Translations under genes and position numbers: made by a program
Origin: Prochlorococcus sp. AG-673-L20
GTDB taxonomy: Bacteria; Cyanobacteriota; Cyanobacteriia; PCC-6307; Cyanobiaceae
Direction: 5' to 3'
Length of the DNA stretch: 64,000 bases
Assembly: GCA_003211135.1 (NCBI GenBank)
Contig: QCTN01000003.1
Coordinates: 27,482-91,481, forward strand
The notes under the pieces: generated by a model
The model's input: the letters and a program-made list of their open reading frames with translations, nothing else
What the model was told of the DNA's origin: nothing
Database searches by the model: none
Part shown: in pieces, positions 9,810 to 18,781 of the stretch
How the letters are laid out: every line of letters starts with the position of its first letter
Position numbering within the stretch: the stretch's first letter is position 1

Positions 9810-12083
9810 CTATAACTCTACCGGATTCAAATCAATTGATAAAAACACATTTTTAGGAATTTTTTGCCAAAGATTAGACCTATCAGGCAAAGGGAATTCC
9901 GAATTTTCAGGGCCATGTATTAATATTTGCCACCTAAATTTATTACCAACCTTTGCAATTAAACTTGGAGCAGGACCAATTACAGTCCATTTATTATCTT
10001 TACAAAAACTTATCATATATTTCGCTAGCTTAGCCGCAGTTATTTCCGTAAGTTCGAAGTTTTTCCCAGAAACCTTTAAAAGGCATACTTTACAAAAAGG
10101 AAATAGTTTTGCGTCTTTTCTTAATTTAGAGCTTTCGGATAAAAATCCCTCGTAATTTCTATTTTTGAGATATGAAAGCACAGGATGACTTGGTTTATAG
10201 GTTTGAAAGATAACCTTTCCTGATTTTTTAGCTCTGCCTGCTCTGCCTGCTAATTGTAGAAATAATTGTAATGATTTTTCTTCTGCTGAAATATCTGGTC
10301 GGTGAAGTAATCCATCTGCGGCAATAACCACTGAAAGAGTAACATTGGGGATATCAATACCTTTTGCTAACATTTGAGTCCCTACAAGAATATCTGCATT
10401 CCCATTAGAAAACTTTGAAAGAATATTTCTATGACCATCTTTACCTGAGGTGGTGTCTCTATCAAAACGAAGTACCCTCAGTTCAGGAAATTCATTATTC
10501 AAGAACTCAATAACCCTTTGAGTCCCAATACCAAAAGGCTTAAAGGCATTTGATTCGCAATCTGGACAAGTGTTGATAAGTTTTGCTTTATGATCACACC
10601 AGTGACAGCTAAGCCACTTTTTACCTTTTGAGCCTACATGAATAGATAAAGGTACATCACAATTTCGGCAATTTACTATAAATCCACAATTTCTACAACT
10701 TAGAAAACCGTTATAACCTCTTCTAGGAATCAAAACTATTGCTTGTTCCTGATTCTCTTTAAGCTGAGAAATTAATTCTAATAATTCGCCACAAAAGATT
10801 TTTGTATTTCCCTTTTTAAATTCACAACGCATATCAACAACTTTAATTTCCGGTATTTCAGTAAGAGATATTCTTTCTTTCATTCTCAGCATCTTTAACT
10901 TTTTTTCAAAAACAACTCTTTTCCAAGTTCTCATTGATGGAGTTGCACTTCCGAAAATTAGCTTTGCTGGATTTCTTTTTACTCTTTCAAGAGCGACATC
11001 CCTCGCATCGTAACAAGGCATTGGGCTGTCTTGCTTATATGAAACGTCATGTTCTTCATCCATAATTATTAAGCCTAAATTCTGAATAGGAAGGAATACT
11101 GCGGACCTTGTCCCGATAACTATAAGAGGTTCATCTTCATCTATTATCTTTTTCCAAACTAAAGTTCTATGCCTCGAAGAACAATTACTGTGATATTCAA
11201 AAACCTCATTTTGAAATCTTGTACTGAATCTATCAATAAGTTGAGGAATTAAGCCAATTTCTGGAGCCAGTATTAAACAGCTGTTTTTATTAAGTAGTTG
11301 ATCTTCCGCCATTCTCATATAAATTTCTGTTTTTCCTGAACCTGTTTCTCCCCATAGCAAACAGGCATCTCCCGGTTGCATCTCTTGCATTTCCTTATAT
11401 ATTTTTTTTTGTTCCTGAGTAAGATTTGGTCTTTTTAATTTAATACAATCATTTTTAAAGGAACTTAATTTAGTACTAACTATTTTTTTTCTTTTAGTCT
11501 TTATTAGTAGTTTTTTACTAACCATTGAATTTATAATTGTGGAATTAAAACCAATCCTTAATAATTCGCTTTGCCATTTCCCTTTAAGACGCAAAATATC
11601 TATTAATGAAAGTTCTCTCTTTGTTAAGTCATCATTATTGAATCCCAAATCTATTTGAGATTCAATCCATATTTGATATTTAAAGTTTTGAGATAATTTT
11701 TTATGTTTACCAATCCATCCAGGGGGGAAAGCTGTTTTAAACATTTTTAAACTACTGACCCTATAAAACAAAGCTAGATCCTCCAACCATTCTCTCCACC
11801 AATCTTGAATCACTTTTTTTTGGACAATGCTTTGTATAGATAAATATTCAAAATTAGATTCTTCATCAAAATCTTTTTTATTTTTATCTGTCTTTAAAAA
11901 AGGACTTTTAGAAATAGTTAGTCCATTCAAGAGTCTTCCCTTAAGTCTTACTGAAACAATATCTCCAATTTCTACTCCGAGATTATCACCATCTAAATAA
12001 GAAAAAGTATTGGTATGACTACCTATATCAAGCAGGACGTCAAACGTATAAAAGGTATTTGATAAATTATTACTTGCCGGCAT
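9810..12083 (-). CDS. priA: Primosomal protein N' (replication restart helicase)
   Basis: PriA recognises stalled forks and reloads the replicative helicase. ATG 12083 gives 757 residues; a TTG one codon upstream is possible. The helicase core has Walker A GETGSGKTEIYMR, the DEEH box (IIMDEEHDVSYKQ) and the GSATPS motif. A zinc region of eight cysteines lies near residue 465 onward, in pairs (CRNC, CRNC, CHWC, CPDC). The C-terminal helicase lobe includes DILVGTQMLAKG and LQLAGRAGR. The N-terminal 3'BD domain is present but divergent. A 32-codon frame overlaps its start by 14 bases. Confidence 0.95.
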   Translation of the reverse strand: MPASNNLSNTFYTFDVLLDIGSHTNTFSYLDGDNLGVEIGDIVSVRLKGRLLNGLTISKSPFLKTDKNKKDFDEESNFEYLSIQSIVQKKVIQDWWREWLEDLALFYRVSSLKMFKTAFPPGWIGKHKKLSQNFKYQIWIESQIDLGFNNDDLTKRELSLIDILRLKGKWQSELLRIGFNSTIINSMVSKKLLIKTKRKKIVSTKLSSFKNDCIKLKRPNLTQEQKKIYKEMQEMQPGDACLLWGETGSGKTEIYMRMAEDQLLNKNSCLILAPEIGLIPQLIDRFSTRFQNEVFEYHSNCSSRHRTLVWKKIIDEDEPLIVIGTRSAVFLPIQNLGLIIMDEEHDVSYKQDSPMPCYDARDVALERVKRNPAKLIFGSATPSMRTWKRVVFEKKLKMLRMKERISLTEIPEIKVVDMRCEFKKGNTKIFCGELLELISQLKENQEQAIVLIPRRGYNGFLSCRNCGFIVNCRNCDVPLSIHVGSKGKKWLSCHWCDHKAKLINTCPDCESNAFKPFGIGTQRVIEFLNNEFPELRVLRFDRDTTSGKDGHRNILSKFSNGNADILVGTQMLAKGIDIPNVTLSVVIAADGLLHRPDISAEEKSLQLFLQLAGRAGRAKKSGKVIFQTYKPSHPVLSYLKNRNYEGFLSESSKLRKDAKLFPFCKVCLLKVSGKNFELTEITAAKLAKYMISFCKDNKWTVIGPAPSLIAKVGNKFRWQILIHGPENSEFPLPDRSNLWQKIPKNVFLSIDLNPVEL

Positions 12084-12168
12084 CAAAACTTTTTCTTAGT
12101 ATTGGATTGTTGAACATTACACAAAGTGCTTTTGCATATTTTAAGTATTCTGTTTTTAAGGGAGACAT
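12070..12168 (-). CDS. Candidate 32-residue small protein upstream of priA
   Basis: An ATG at 12168 opens a 32-codon frame that ends TAA at 12070 and overlaps the priA start by 14 bases in another frame. The peptide reads like a folded helix rather than chance AT-rich translation (for example LKYAKALCVMFNNPILRK). No strong ribosome binding site is seen. It could be a real small protein, a leader peptide that couples translation to priA, or chance. Only conservation across related genomes would decide. Confidence 0.3.
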   Translation of the reverse strand: MSPLKTEYLKYAKALCVMFNNPILRKSFDAGK

Positions 12169-12414
12169 GAAGCTTTGATCATTGAATTAAAATTCAAAAA
12201 TTGATCTGCCAGTCTGAGAAATCCTAAGACTTTTTACTTTAGGTAATCTATAACACTATTTAAATTTTTCAACAATTTAAAAAAAACTTTATCTAAACAC
12301 AATTTTTGTGAGTTAGTTCTTCTAATCTTTAAGGCAAGCTTTTACTACTAAGTGTATAAATTCGTCTTAATTAAATTTTTGCCTAGTTAAATTCACCGTA
12401 GAAAGGAGTCCACT
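12169..12414. other. Gene-free region upstream of the sigma factor gene
   Basis: The gap before the principal sigma factor gene is one of the longest here: 331 bases from the priA start, or 246 if the 32-codon frame is real. It is AT-rich and has stops in all frames. It probably holds the promoters for priA and the sigma gene, but I see no convincing paired -35 and -10 boxes. A strong Shine-Dalgarno sequence lies at its end. Confidence 0.5.
12402..12408 (+). promoter_or_regulatory. Strong Shine-Dalgarno site of the sigma factor gene
   Basis: AAAGGAG lies six bases before the ATG at 12415, close to the ideal anti-Shine-Dalgarno match. Most genes in this window have no such motif, so it marks the start of this gene and suggests relatively efficient initiation. 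Confidence 0.7.
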
Positions 12415-13605
12415 ATGTGTCCAGCCGCAACAGAATCAAAAAGTTCTAATCCTAGTTCCAAGAAAAAAATTAATAAAAAAATTGATTCAAATTTTAAAAA
12501 CGATCGAGAAGAAAAAAGTATCAAGAATCAAGATCCTATTCAAAAATCGAAACAAAAGCCACTTAATGATGAAGGCAGTATTGAAAATAATGATGAATTT
12601 AATGGTTCTGATGAAGAGGCCAAAGCTATTGGTAACGTAAAGCTTGGACCAAAGGGAATATACACAGAAGATTCTATAAGAGTTTATCTTCAGGAAATTG
12701 GAAGAATTAGATTATTAAGACCTGATGAAGAAATTGAACTTGCTAGAAAAATAGCTGATCTACTCCAACTTGAAGAGTTAGCTACACAATACGAGTCTGA
12801 GAAAGGACATTTTCCTTCAGTTAGAGAATGGGCTGAATTAACCGATATGCCTCTCTCTAAATTCAGAAGAAGACTTCTTTTAGGGAGAAGAGCTAAAGAG
12901 AAGATGGTTCAATCTAATTTAAGATTAGTAGTCTCTATTGCTAAGAAATATATGAATAGAGGGCTATCTTTTCAAGATTTAATACAAGAAGGAAGCTTAG
13001 GTTTAATCAGAGCTGCAGAAAAATTTGATCATGAAAAAGGTTATAAATTTTCTACTTATGCTACTTGGTGGATTCGTCAAGCGATAACACGAGCGATAGC
13101 AGATCAAAGTAGAACGATTAGATTGCCTGTTCACTTATATGAAACAATTTCTAGAATAAAAAAAACAACAAAAGTTCTTAGTCAAGAGTTTGGAAGAAAA
13201 CCTAGCGAAGAAGAAATAGCTGAGAGTATGGAAATGACAATTGAAAAATTAAGATTTATAGCTAAAAGTGCTCAGCTTCCCATTTCGTTAGAAACGCCAA
13301 TAGGTAAAGAAGAGGATTCAAGGCTTGGAGACTTTATAGAGGCTGATATTGAGAATCCAGAGCAAGATGTATCTAAAACTTTATTGAGAGAAGATTTAGA
13401 AGGGGTTTTGGCGACTCTGAGCCCAAGAGAAAGAGATGTTCTAAGACTGCGATATGGAATAGATGATGGAAGGATGAAGACTCTTGAAGAGATAGGACAA
13501 ATTTTTGATGTTACAAGAGAGAGAATTAGACAAATAGAAGCAAAAGCTCTGAGAAAGCTTAGACATCCAAACAGAAATGGCGTTTTAAAGGAATATATTA
13601 AATAA
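12415..13605 (+). CDS. rpoD: Principal sigma factor, group 1 sigma-70 type
   Basis: A 396-residue primary sigma factor that directs RNA polymerase to housekeeping promoters. Residues 1-80 are a Lys/Asn/Ser-rich disordered stretch. Region 1.2 starts at about 86 ([20 protein letters not shown]), and region 2 carries [20 protein letters not shown] and the melting segment [15 protein letters not shown]. Region 3 follows ([16 protein letters not shown]). Region 4 ends with the helix-turn-helix [20 protein letters not shown]. Completeness of regions 1.2 to 4 and the region 1.2 sequence favour the principal factor over group 2 paralogues, though those are close relatives. Called rpoD (sigA in some cyanobacteria). 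Confidence 0.92.
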   Translation: MCPAATESKSSNPSSKKKINKKIDSNFKNDREEKSIKNQDPIQKSKQKPLNDEGSIENNDEFNGSDEEAKAIGNVKLGPKGIYTEDSIRVYLQEIGRIRLLRPDEEIELARKIADLLQLEELATQYESEKGHFPSVREWAELTDMPLSKFRRRLLLGRRAKEKMVQSNLRLVVSIAKKYMNRGLSFQDLIQEGSLGLIRAAEKFDHEKGYKFSTYATWWIRQAITRAIADQSRTIRLPVHLYETISRIKKTTKVLSQEFGRKPSEEEIAESMEMTIEKLRFIAKSAQLPISLETPIGKEEDSRLGDFIEADIENPEQDVSKTLLREDLEGVLATLSPRERDVLRLRYGIDDGRMKTLEEIGQIFDVTRERIRQIEAKALRKLRHPNRNGVLKEYIK

Positions 13606-13699
13606 AAAAGTTAAATATAATTTTTCGGCTTTGAAAAGTTAGCAAATATTATCTTAAAATAAATGCGAATTTATCTTAAACTAATCAAACCAATATTTA

Positions 13700-14650
13700 A
13701 TGACTAAATTTAAATTAAAGATAGCTAGTAGAAGAAGTAAATTAGCTATGGTTCAAACATTATGGGTTAAAGAGCAACTAGAAAAAAATATTCCTGACTT
13801 GGAAGTATCGATAGAAGCCATGGCAACTCAAGGTGACAAAATTCTGGATGTCGCCCTAGCCAAAATAGGAGATAAAGGACTTTTCACAAAAGAACTAGAA
13901 GCTCAAATGCTTGTAGGACATGCAGATATTGCAGTGCATTCCTTGAAAGATTTGCCTACAAATTTACCTATTGGACTTACATTGGGATGTATTACAAAAA
14001 GAGAAGACCCTTCAGATGCTTTAGTAGTTAACAAAAAAAATAAAATTTATCAATTAGAAAGTTTACCTCCAGGTTCAATCGTTGGAACAAGTTCCCTAAG
14101 GAGACTTGCTCAATTAAGATATAAATTTCCGCATCTTGATTTCAAAGATATTAGGGGGAACGTTATTACAAGAATAGAAAAACTAGATTCAGGAGAATTT
14201 GACTGTATTATCCTAGCTGCAGCGGGTTTAAAAAGATTAGGATTTGAATCAAGAATTCACCAAATTATTCCTAATGAGATTTCCCTCCATGCCGTTGGCC
14301 AAGGTGCTTTAGGAATTGAATGTAAATCTGATGATAAAGAAGTTCTTAAAATTATAAGTGTCCTAGAAGATAAGGTCTCGAGCCAAAGATGTTTAGCAGA
14401 AAGATCTTTTTTAAGAGAACTAGAAGGGGGATGTCAAGTTCCTATAGGTGTTAATAGTAGTATTCAAAATGATGAAATAGCCCTTACAGGAATGGTCGCA
14501 TCTATTGATGGGAAAAGACTTATTAAAGATGAATCGATAGGAAATATTAAATATCCAGAGGAAGTTGGTAAGAAATTAGCTGAAAAGCTAAAACTACAGG
14601 GGGCTGATAAAATTCTTTCGGAAATATTTGAACAATTTAGAGAGAAGTAA
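13700..14650 (+). CDS. hemC: Hydroxymethylbilane synthase
   Basis: Polymerises four porphobilinogen units into hydroxymethylbilane, the linear precursor of haem, chlorophyll and corrinoids. The 316 residues include the N-terminal [20 protein letters not shown], the [14 protein letters not shown] segment, the catalytic-region VHSLKDLPT (Asp expected to be catalytic) and [12 protein letters not shown] with DIRGNVITR. The dipyrromethane cofactor cysteine lies in [10 protein letters not shown], near residue 244. It follows the sigma factor gene by 94 bases and converges on ppa. hemL of the same pathway is at 24.7 kb. Confidence 0.97.
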   Translation: MTKFKLKIASRRSKLAMVQTLWVKEQLEKNIPDLEVSIEAMATQGDKILDVALAKIGDKGLFTKELEAQMLVGHADIAVHSLKDLPTNLPIGLTLGCITKREDPSDALVVNKKNKIYQLESLPPGSIVGTSSLRRLAQLRYKFPHLDFKDIRGNVITRIEKLDSGEFDCIILAAAGLKRLGFESRIHQIIPNEISLHAVGQGALGIECKSDDKEVLKIISVLEDKVSSQRCLAERSFLRELEGGCQVPIGVNSSIQNDEIALTGMVASIDGKRLIKDESIGNIKYPEEVGKKLAEKLKLQGADKILSEIFEQFREK

Positions 14651-14656
14651 TTTTTG

Positions 14657-15244
14657 TTAATCAACTAATTTAGGTTCAATTTCTTTTTGGTATCTAGATT
14701 CACAATCTTGAATTACTTTAATTGCTTCTTCAATTCCAAAAAAGCCATTAACAGTACATGTCCCTGGTTTTTTTAGATCTTTATAATGTTCCCAATAATA
14801 CTTGGTTTCATTAAGCCAATGTGCCCCAAGATCCTCAAAAGTATGAATATGATCCATTCTCTTATCATCTGATAGGACAGCAATTACTTTGTCATCAACT
14901 TCTCCTCCATCATCAAATTTCATCACTCCAATTATCCTTGACTCTACGATTGAACCTGGCACTAGTGGTTCTGTAACACCAACTATTTCAATATCAAGAG
15001 GATCACCATCCTCATCCCAAGTTCTTGGAATACATCCATAAGCAAAAGGGTATGCGAGTGATGAATAACCAACTCTATCAAGTTTCAAATGTCCCGTTTC
15101 AGTAATTAACTCATACTTATTTATAGTATTAGAATTTAACTCAACAATTGTATTAACGATTGATTTTGTATTGTCTGTAAAAGCATCTAAGATATGCAAT
15201 AAATTTGGGGTAACTTTACTTGGGGGTTGATTAAGGTTTGCCAT
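14657..15244 (-). CDS. ppa: Inorganic pyrophosphatase
   Basis: A family I soluble pyrophosphatase of 195 residues that hydrolyses pyrophosphate to drive biosynthetic reactions. The active-site signature DEDGDPLDIEI binds metal ions through its aspartates. Upstream are KYELITETGHLKLDR and AYPFAYGCIPRTW; downstream GVMKFDDGGEVDDKVIAV and the lysine/tyrosine-bearing KYYWEHYKDLKK. Length is slightly above the E. coli enzyme because of an N-terminal extension of about 20 residues, as in other cyanobacteria. Ends 6 bases from the hemC stop. Confidence 0.96.
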   Translation of the reverse strand: MANLNQPPSKVTPNLLHILDAFTDNTKSIVNTIVELNSNTINKYELITETGHLKLDRVGYSSLAYPFAYGCIPRTWDEDGDPLDIEIVGVTEPLVPGSIVESRIIGVMKFDDGGEVDDKVIAVLSDDKRMDHIHTFEDLGAHWLNETKYYWEHYKDLKKPGTCTVNGFFGIEEAIKVIQDCESRYQKEIEPKLVD

Positions 15245-15306
15245 CGAAAAATTATTTTTATTTATCCTACATCCTCACACTCAATCAAATTCTAAAACGT
15301 AAATTT

Positions 15307-16812
15307 TTAGCAGATATCTTTTATTTTCGATCTCAAATGATTAACAAAGTACTTTGATGTTAGTTCTTCTCCAGTTACATTTTTCACTAGTTTCATAGAG
15401 TTAACAGATCTTCCATAGTTGTGAATATTATTTTTTAACCATAAAATTATTTTTTCATATTCTCCATCTTCAACTAAATTATCAATTAATCCTATTTCCT
15501 TTTCCATTTGCGAAGAAATTTGTGCACTTATAAGATGACCTAATAAGTACGAAGGGAAATATCCAAATGCTCCTTCACTCCAATGAACATCTTGCAAACA
15601 ACCCTCAGCATCATTTGATGGTCTAATACCTAAAAGTTCCTCATATCTTTTGTTCCATTCTAATGGTACATCTTTCGCTTCTAGACCTCCTTCAATTAAA
15701 TCTATTTCAAGTTCAGTTCTAATTAAAATATGCAACCCATAGCTTAATTCATCTGCCTCAACTCTATTTAAACCAGGTTTCAAATGGTTAATAGATTTCC
15801 ATAGTTCTAAATGATTATTTAAAGAACAACCCTCAGAAACAAAATGTTTGAAAAACCTTTTAGAAAAAGATTTTGATTTAACTATCCTATTTTCCCAAAA
15901 TAAAGATTGGCTTTCATGAACACCCATTGATGTTGCTTGACCCAAAGGCCACGCAAACCATTGATGACTCTGAGATGGCAAACCCTGCTCATAAATCGAA
16001 TGTCCCCACTCATGCGCAGTAGCTAGAAAACTTGATAAGGGTTCCCCTTCTACAACTCTAGTAGTAATCCTATAGTCATCTGGGCCTAAAGTAATAGAAA
16101 AAGGATGGGGAGATTTTGCAACAACTACTAGATCTTCATCTCTCCCAAACTCATCAAGTAATTTAGAACATAAATTTTGCTGAGATTTAGGACTTAAATC
16201 CCAGTGGTACTTTTCTGATTTATTGAGATCACTTATTAGAGATGGGATAGCTTCTTTAAGTGGCTGGAAAATTTTATTTAACCACTCCAGAGTTAAATCC
16301 GGCTCAAAAGGCTGAGCTAAAGTTTCCCAAGGTGTGTATTTATCTGATATTTGTTTTGTCTCTTCAATACGTAATTCGATCAAATTTTTAAAAATTGGTA
16401 AGAAAATCTCAAAATCTGATTTTCTTTTGGCTTCTTGCCAACTTTCATAACCTTTTGATTTAGCTTTAGCAAGTGCTTCAACTAGTTTAGGATCTAAATT
16501 TTTTTGCCTATTAAATTCCTTGATTAATAATTCAAGGTTTCTTTTTTTACTTCGAATAATTTCTTGATTTAATGATTTCTCTAAGCCATCTCTAAACTCA
16601 TCCTGAGCAGCTTTAATTAAATCTGAAAACTCTTCAGAGGAATTTCTCTTATGCAGTATTTTTGCGATATACGTAAGTTGTTCAGATCTCCATGACGCTC
16701 CTTTATTGGGCATACCTGTATTTTGATCCCAATACAGAGTACTCTGTATAGACCCTAATATTTGAGTTTCTTTTAAATAAGCTCCAAGCTTATTCCATTC
16801 TTTTTCAGACAA
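15307..16812 (-). CDS. Carboxypeptidase Taq, M32 family metallopeptidase
   Basis: A 501-residue zinc carboxypeptidase of the M32 (Taq) family, removing C-terminal amino acids from peptides. The zinc motif HEWGHSIYEQGL (HExxH type) lies near residue 267, and the downstream HESQSLFWEN supplies the third ligand glutamate. DQNTGMPNKGASWRSEQL near the N-terminus and SYGLHILIRTELEIDLIEG toward the C-terminus are also family-like. The start is TTG (MSEKEWNKLGAYLKE); no ATG is available nearby. Peptide turnover in the cytoplasm is the likely role. Confidence 0.92.
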   Translation of the reverse strand: MSEKEWNKLGAYLKETQILGSIQSTLYWDQNTGMPNKGASWRSEQLTYIAKILHKRNSSEEFSDLIKAAQDEFRDGLEKSLNQEIIRSKKRNLELLIKEFNRQKNLDPKLVEALAKAKSKGYESWQEAKRKSDFEIFLPIFKNLIELRIEETKQISDKYTPWETLAQPFEPDLTLEWLNKIFQPLKEAIPSLISDLNKSEKYHWDLSPKSQQNLCSKLLDEFGRDEDLVVVAKSPHPFSITLGPDDYRITTRVVEGEPLSSFLATAHEWGHSIYEQGLPSQSHQWFAWPLGQATSMGVHESQSLFWENRIVKSKSFSKRFFKHFVSEGCSLNNHLELWKSINHLKPGLNRVEADELSYGLHILIRTELEIDLIEGGLEAKDVPLEWNKRYEELLGIRPSNDAEGCLQDVHWSEGAFGYFPSYLLGHLISAQISSQMEKEIGLIDNLVEDGEYEKIILWLKNNIHNYGRSVNSMKLVKNVTGEELTSKYFVNHLRSKIKDIC

Positions 16813-16922
16813 AAATATTTAACTTAATTATCTATTATTTTAAGACAAAAATATTTTTCTAAGTATAAAATTTTCAAACTATATTCATAATAGGATATTG
16901 CTTATTAGGACTTTAAATATTT

Positions 16923-17405
16923 ATGGAACAAATTTTCTCAAAATTAAACTTTATAACCAACGGGGAGGGTTTTACTGATATTACTGATGATTTAAATTTG
17001 TTCATACAAAACAGTAATTTTGATTCAGGAATTTTTTGCTTAACCTCACTACACACAAGTTGTAGTTTGACTATTAATGAAAATGCAGATCCAAATGTTC
17101 TTAAAGATCTAGAAAAGTTCATTAAATCTATAGTTCCGTACAACTCTTATACCTCGTTATCAAAAGAAAGAGAGGAGATATATTATGAACATTTTCAAGA
17201 GGGAGAGGACGATATGCCAGCTCATATTAAAACTGCTTTAACAAATACTAATTTGTCTTTAAGCTTTCAAAAAGGGAGACTCATACTTGGCACTTGGCAA
17301 GCAATTTATTTATGGGAACATCGATTTAGTACAAAAAAAAGAAGTATAAGTGTTCATATTATTGGGGAAAAAAAATCAAGTCTCTATAATAGTAAACAGT
17401 CATAA
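16923..17405 (+). CDS. YjbQ/UPF0047-family protein
   Basis: A 160-residue member of the YjbQ (UPF0047) family. Some members have weak thiamine-phosphate synthase activity, but the true role is unsettled. Signature parts are SGIFCLTSLHTSCSLTINEN, the EDDMPAHIKTAL segment with conserved Asp and His residues, and GRLILGTWQAIYLWEHR. The phhB gene begins 9 bases after its stop, and the COG0523 GTPase gene follows, so the three form a likely transcription unit. Confidence 0.85.
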   Translation: MEQIFSKLNFITNGEGFTDITDDLNLFIQNSNFDSGIFCLTSLHTSCSLTINENADPNVLKDLEKFIKSIVPYNSYTSLSKEREEIYYEHFQEGEDDMPAHIKTALTNTNLSLSFQKGRLILGTWQAIYLWEHRFSTKKRSISVHIIGEKKSSLYNSKQS

Positions 17406-17414
17406 TAAATAGTT

Positions 17415-17705
17415 ATGAAGCCATACCTTTTAGAAAATGAGGAATTAAAAGAACTATCTGCAAAAATAGGAGGATGGAGAATTATGACAAATCATATTGA
17501 AAGAGAATTTAATTTTAGTAATTTTATAGAAGCCTTCTCCTTTATGACAAAGATTGCTTTAATTTGCGAGAAACATAACCATCATCCAAATTGGGAAAAT
17601 GTCTATTCAAAAGTAATAATTAAACTAAGTACTCATGATTTAGGCGGAATTACTAATTTAGATCAAACAATCGCTTCAGAAATTAATGATATTTTCGAAA
17701 AATAA
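17415..17705 (+). CDS. phhB: Pterin-4a-carbinolamine dehydratase
   Basis: A small 96-residue PCD/DCoH protein. The active-site signature is EKHNHHPNW with His54, His56, His57 and Trp60, followed by VIIKLSTHDLGGITNLD, the typical C-terminal part. The family dehydrates 4a-hydroxytetrahydrobiopterin after aromatic amino acid hydroxylation. No hydroxylase gene is present in this window, so the physiological substrate here is uncertain. Its place between the yjbQ-like and COG0523 genes suggests a shared transcript. Confidence 0.9.
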   Translation: MKPYLLENEELKELSAKIGGWRIMTNHIEREFNFSNFIEAFSFMTKIALICEKHNHHPNWENVYSKVIIKLSTHDLGGITNLDQTIASEINDIFEK

Positions 17706-17749
17706 TTTACAATTCATAAAACTATATTAGTTTCAAAATAACCATCAAA

Positions 17750-18781
17750 ATGGCAGAAAATTTACTCCCTATTACTATTATTAGCGGATTCTTGGGTTCA
17801 GGTAAAACTACACTTTTAAATCACATTTTAAAAAATCAAGTTGGAATTAAAACGGCTGTTTTAGTTAATGAATTTGGAGAGATAGGTATTGATAATGAAT
17901 TAATTATAAAAACTGCTGAAGATATGATCGAATTAAATAACGGATGCATTTGTTGCACAATAAACGGAGAATTATTAAGCACTGTTTCTAAGATATTAGA
18001 TAGACCTGAAAAAATAGATTATTTAATTGTTGAGACTACTGGACTTGCAGATCCACTACCTGTAGCAATGACTTTTGCAGGGGGTGATCTTAGAGAAAAA
18101 GTAAGATTAGATTCGATTATTACTATTATTGATGCAGATAACTTTGATTTTGATTTAAAAAACTCTAGTGTTGCCTACTCACAAATTTTATATGGTGATA
18201 TTTTACTACTAAATAAATGTGATTTAGTAACTGATACACATTTGAAAAAGATAGAACAACACATTAATGGGATAAAAAAAGAACCAAGAATTTTGAGATC
18301 GATTAATAGTGAAGTTGGTTTGCAAACAATAATGAGTGTTGGACTTTTCGAAACAGATACTTTTCAATTTAAAGAGAAAATGATTAGTAATCAAGATTCG
18401 CATGATCACTCTTCCCATTCGCATGATCACTCTTCCCATTCGCATGATCACTCTTCCCATTCGCATGATTTAATAAATAATATAGAAGGATTTACATCTG
18501 TTTCTTTTGAGACGAATGAACCATTTTCTTTAAGGAAGTTTCAAAACTTCTTAGATAATCAAATCTCACAAAATGTATTTAGAGCTAAAGGTATTTTATG
18601 GTTTATGGAAAGCGAAAGAAAACATATTTTTCATTTATCTGGTAAACGTTTTTCTCTTGATGACTGTGAATGGGAAAATGAAAAATCAAATAAAATTGTT
18701 CTAATAGGAAAAGATTTAGATCATCAAACTATTAAGAATCAGCTTGATTGTTGTAGATTTAGTTATGTAGAAGAAGCATAA
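17750..18781 (+). CDS. COG0523 (CobW-type) GTPase with histidine-rich repeat
   Basis: A G3E-family GTPase that handles metal ions; relatives include CobW, YeiR and zinc chaperones. The 343 residues show Walker A GFLGSGKT (13-20), the metal-binding CICC (66-69), LIVETTGLADPLPVA, and the NKCD-type specificity motif LNKCDLV. Residues about 217-240 form a Ser/His/Asp repeat made by a 21-base tandem repeat. A CobW_C domain follows (SFETNEPFSLRKFQ...RAKGILWF). Whether the metal is zinc, cobalt or another cannot be told from sequence. The last codons overlap the damaged start of the downstream permease gene. Confidence 0.92.
   Translation: MAENLLPITIISGFLGSGKTTLLNHILKNQVGIKTAVLVNEFGEIGIDNELIIKTAEDMIELNNGCICCTINGELLSTVSKILDRPEKIDYLIVETTGLADPLPVAMTFAGGDLREKVRLDSIITIIDADNFDFDLKNSSVAYSQILYGDILLLNKCDLVTDTHLKKIEQHINGIKKEPRILRSINSEVGLQTIMSVGLFETDTFQFKEKMISNQDSHDHSSHSHDHSSHSHDHSSHSHDLINNIEGFTSVSFETNEPFSLRKFQNFLDNQISQNVFRAKGILWFMESERKHIFHLSGKRFSLDDCEWENEKSNKIVLIGKDLDHQTIKNQLDCCRFSYVEEA
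18398..18469 (+). repeat. 21-base in-frame tandem repeat, His-rich
   Basis: Three perfect copies of a 21-base unit at 18398-18418, 18419-18439 and 18440-18460, plus nine bases of a fourth. Each copy encodes SHDHSSH. The copies are identical at synonymous sites, which suggests recent duplication. The unit is a multiple of three, so copy number changes would keep the frame and only alter the number of metal-binding histidines. Confidence 0.95.

Noticed and set aside
18224..18466. Antisense frame with a repeated MRMGRVI pattern
   Set aside because: It is the shadow of the 21-base His repeat in the COG0523 gene, read on the opposite strand.
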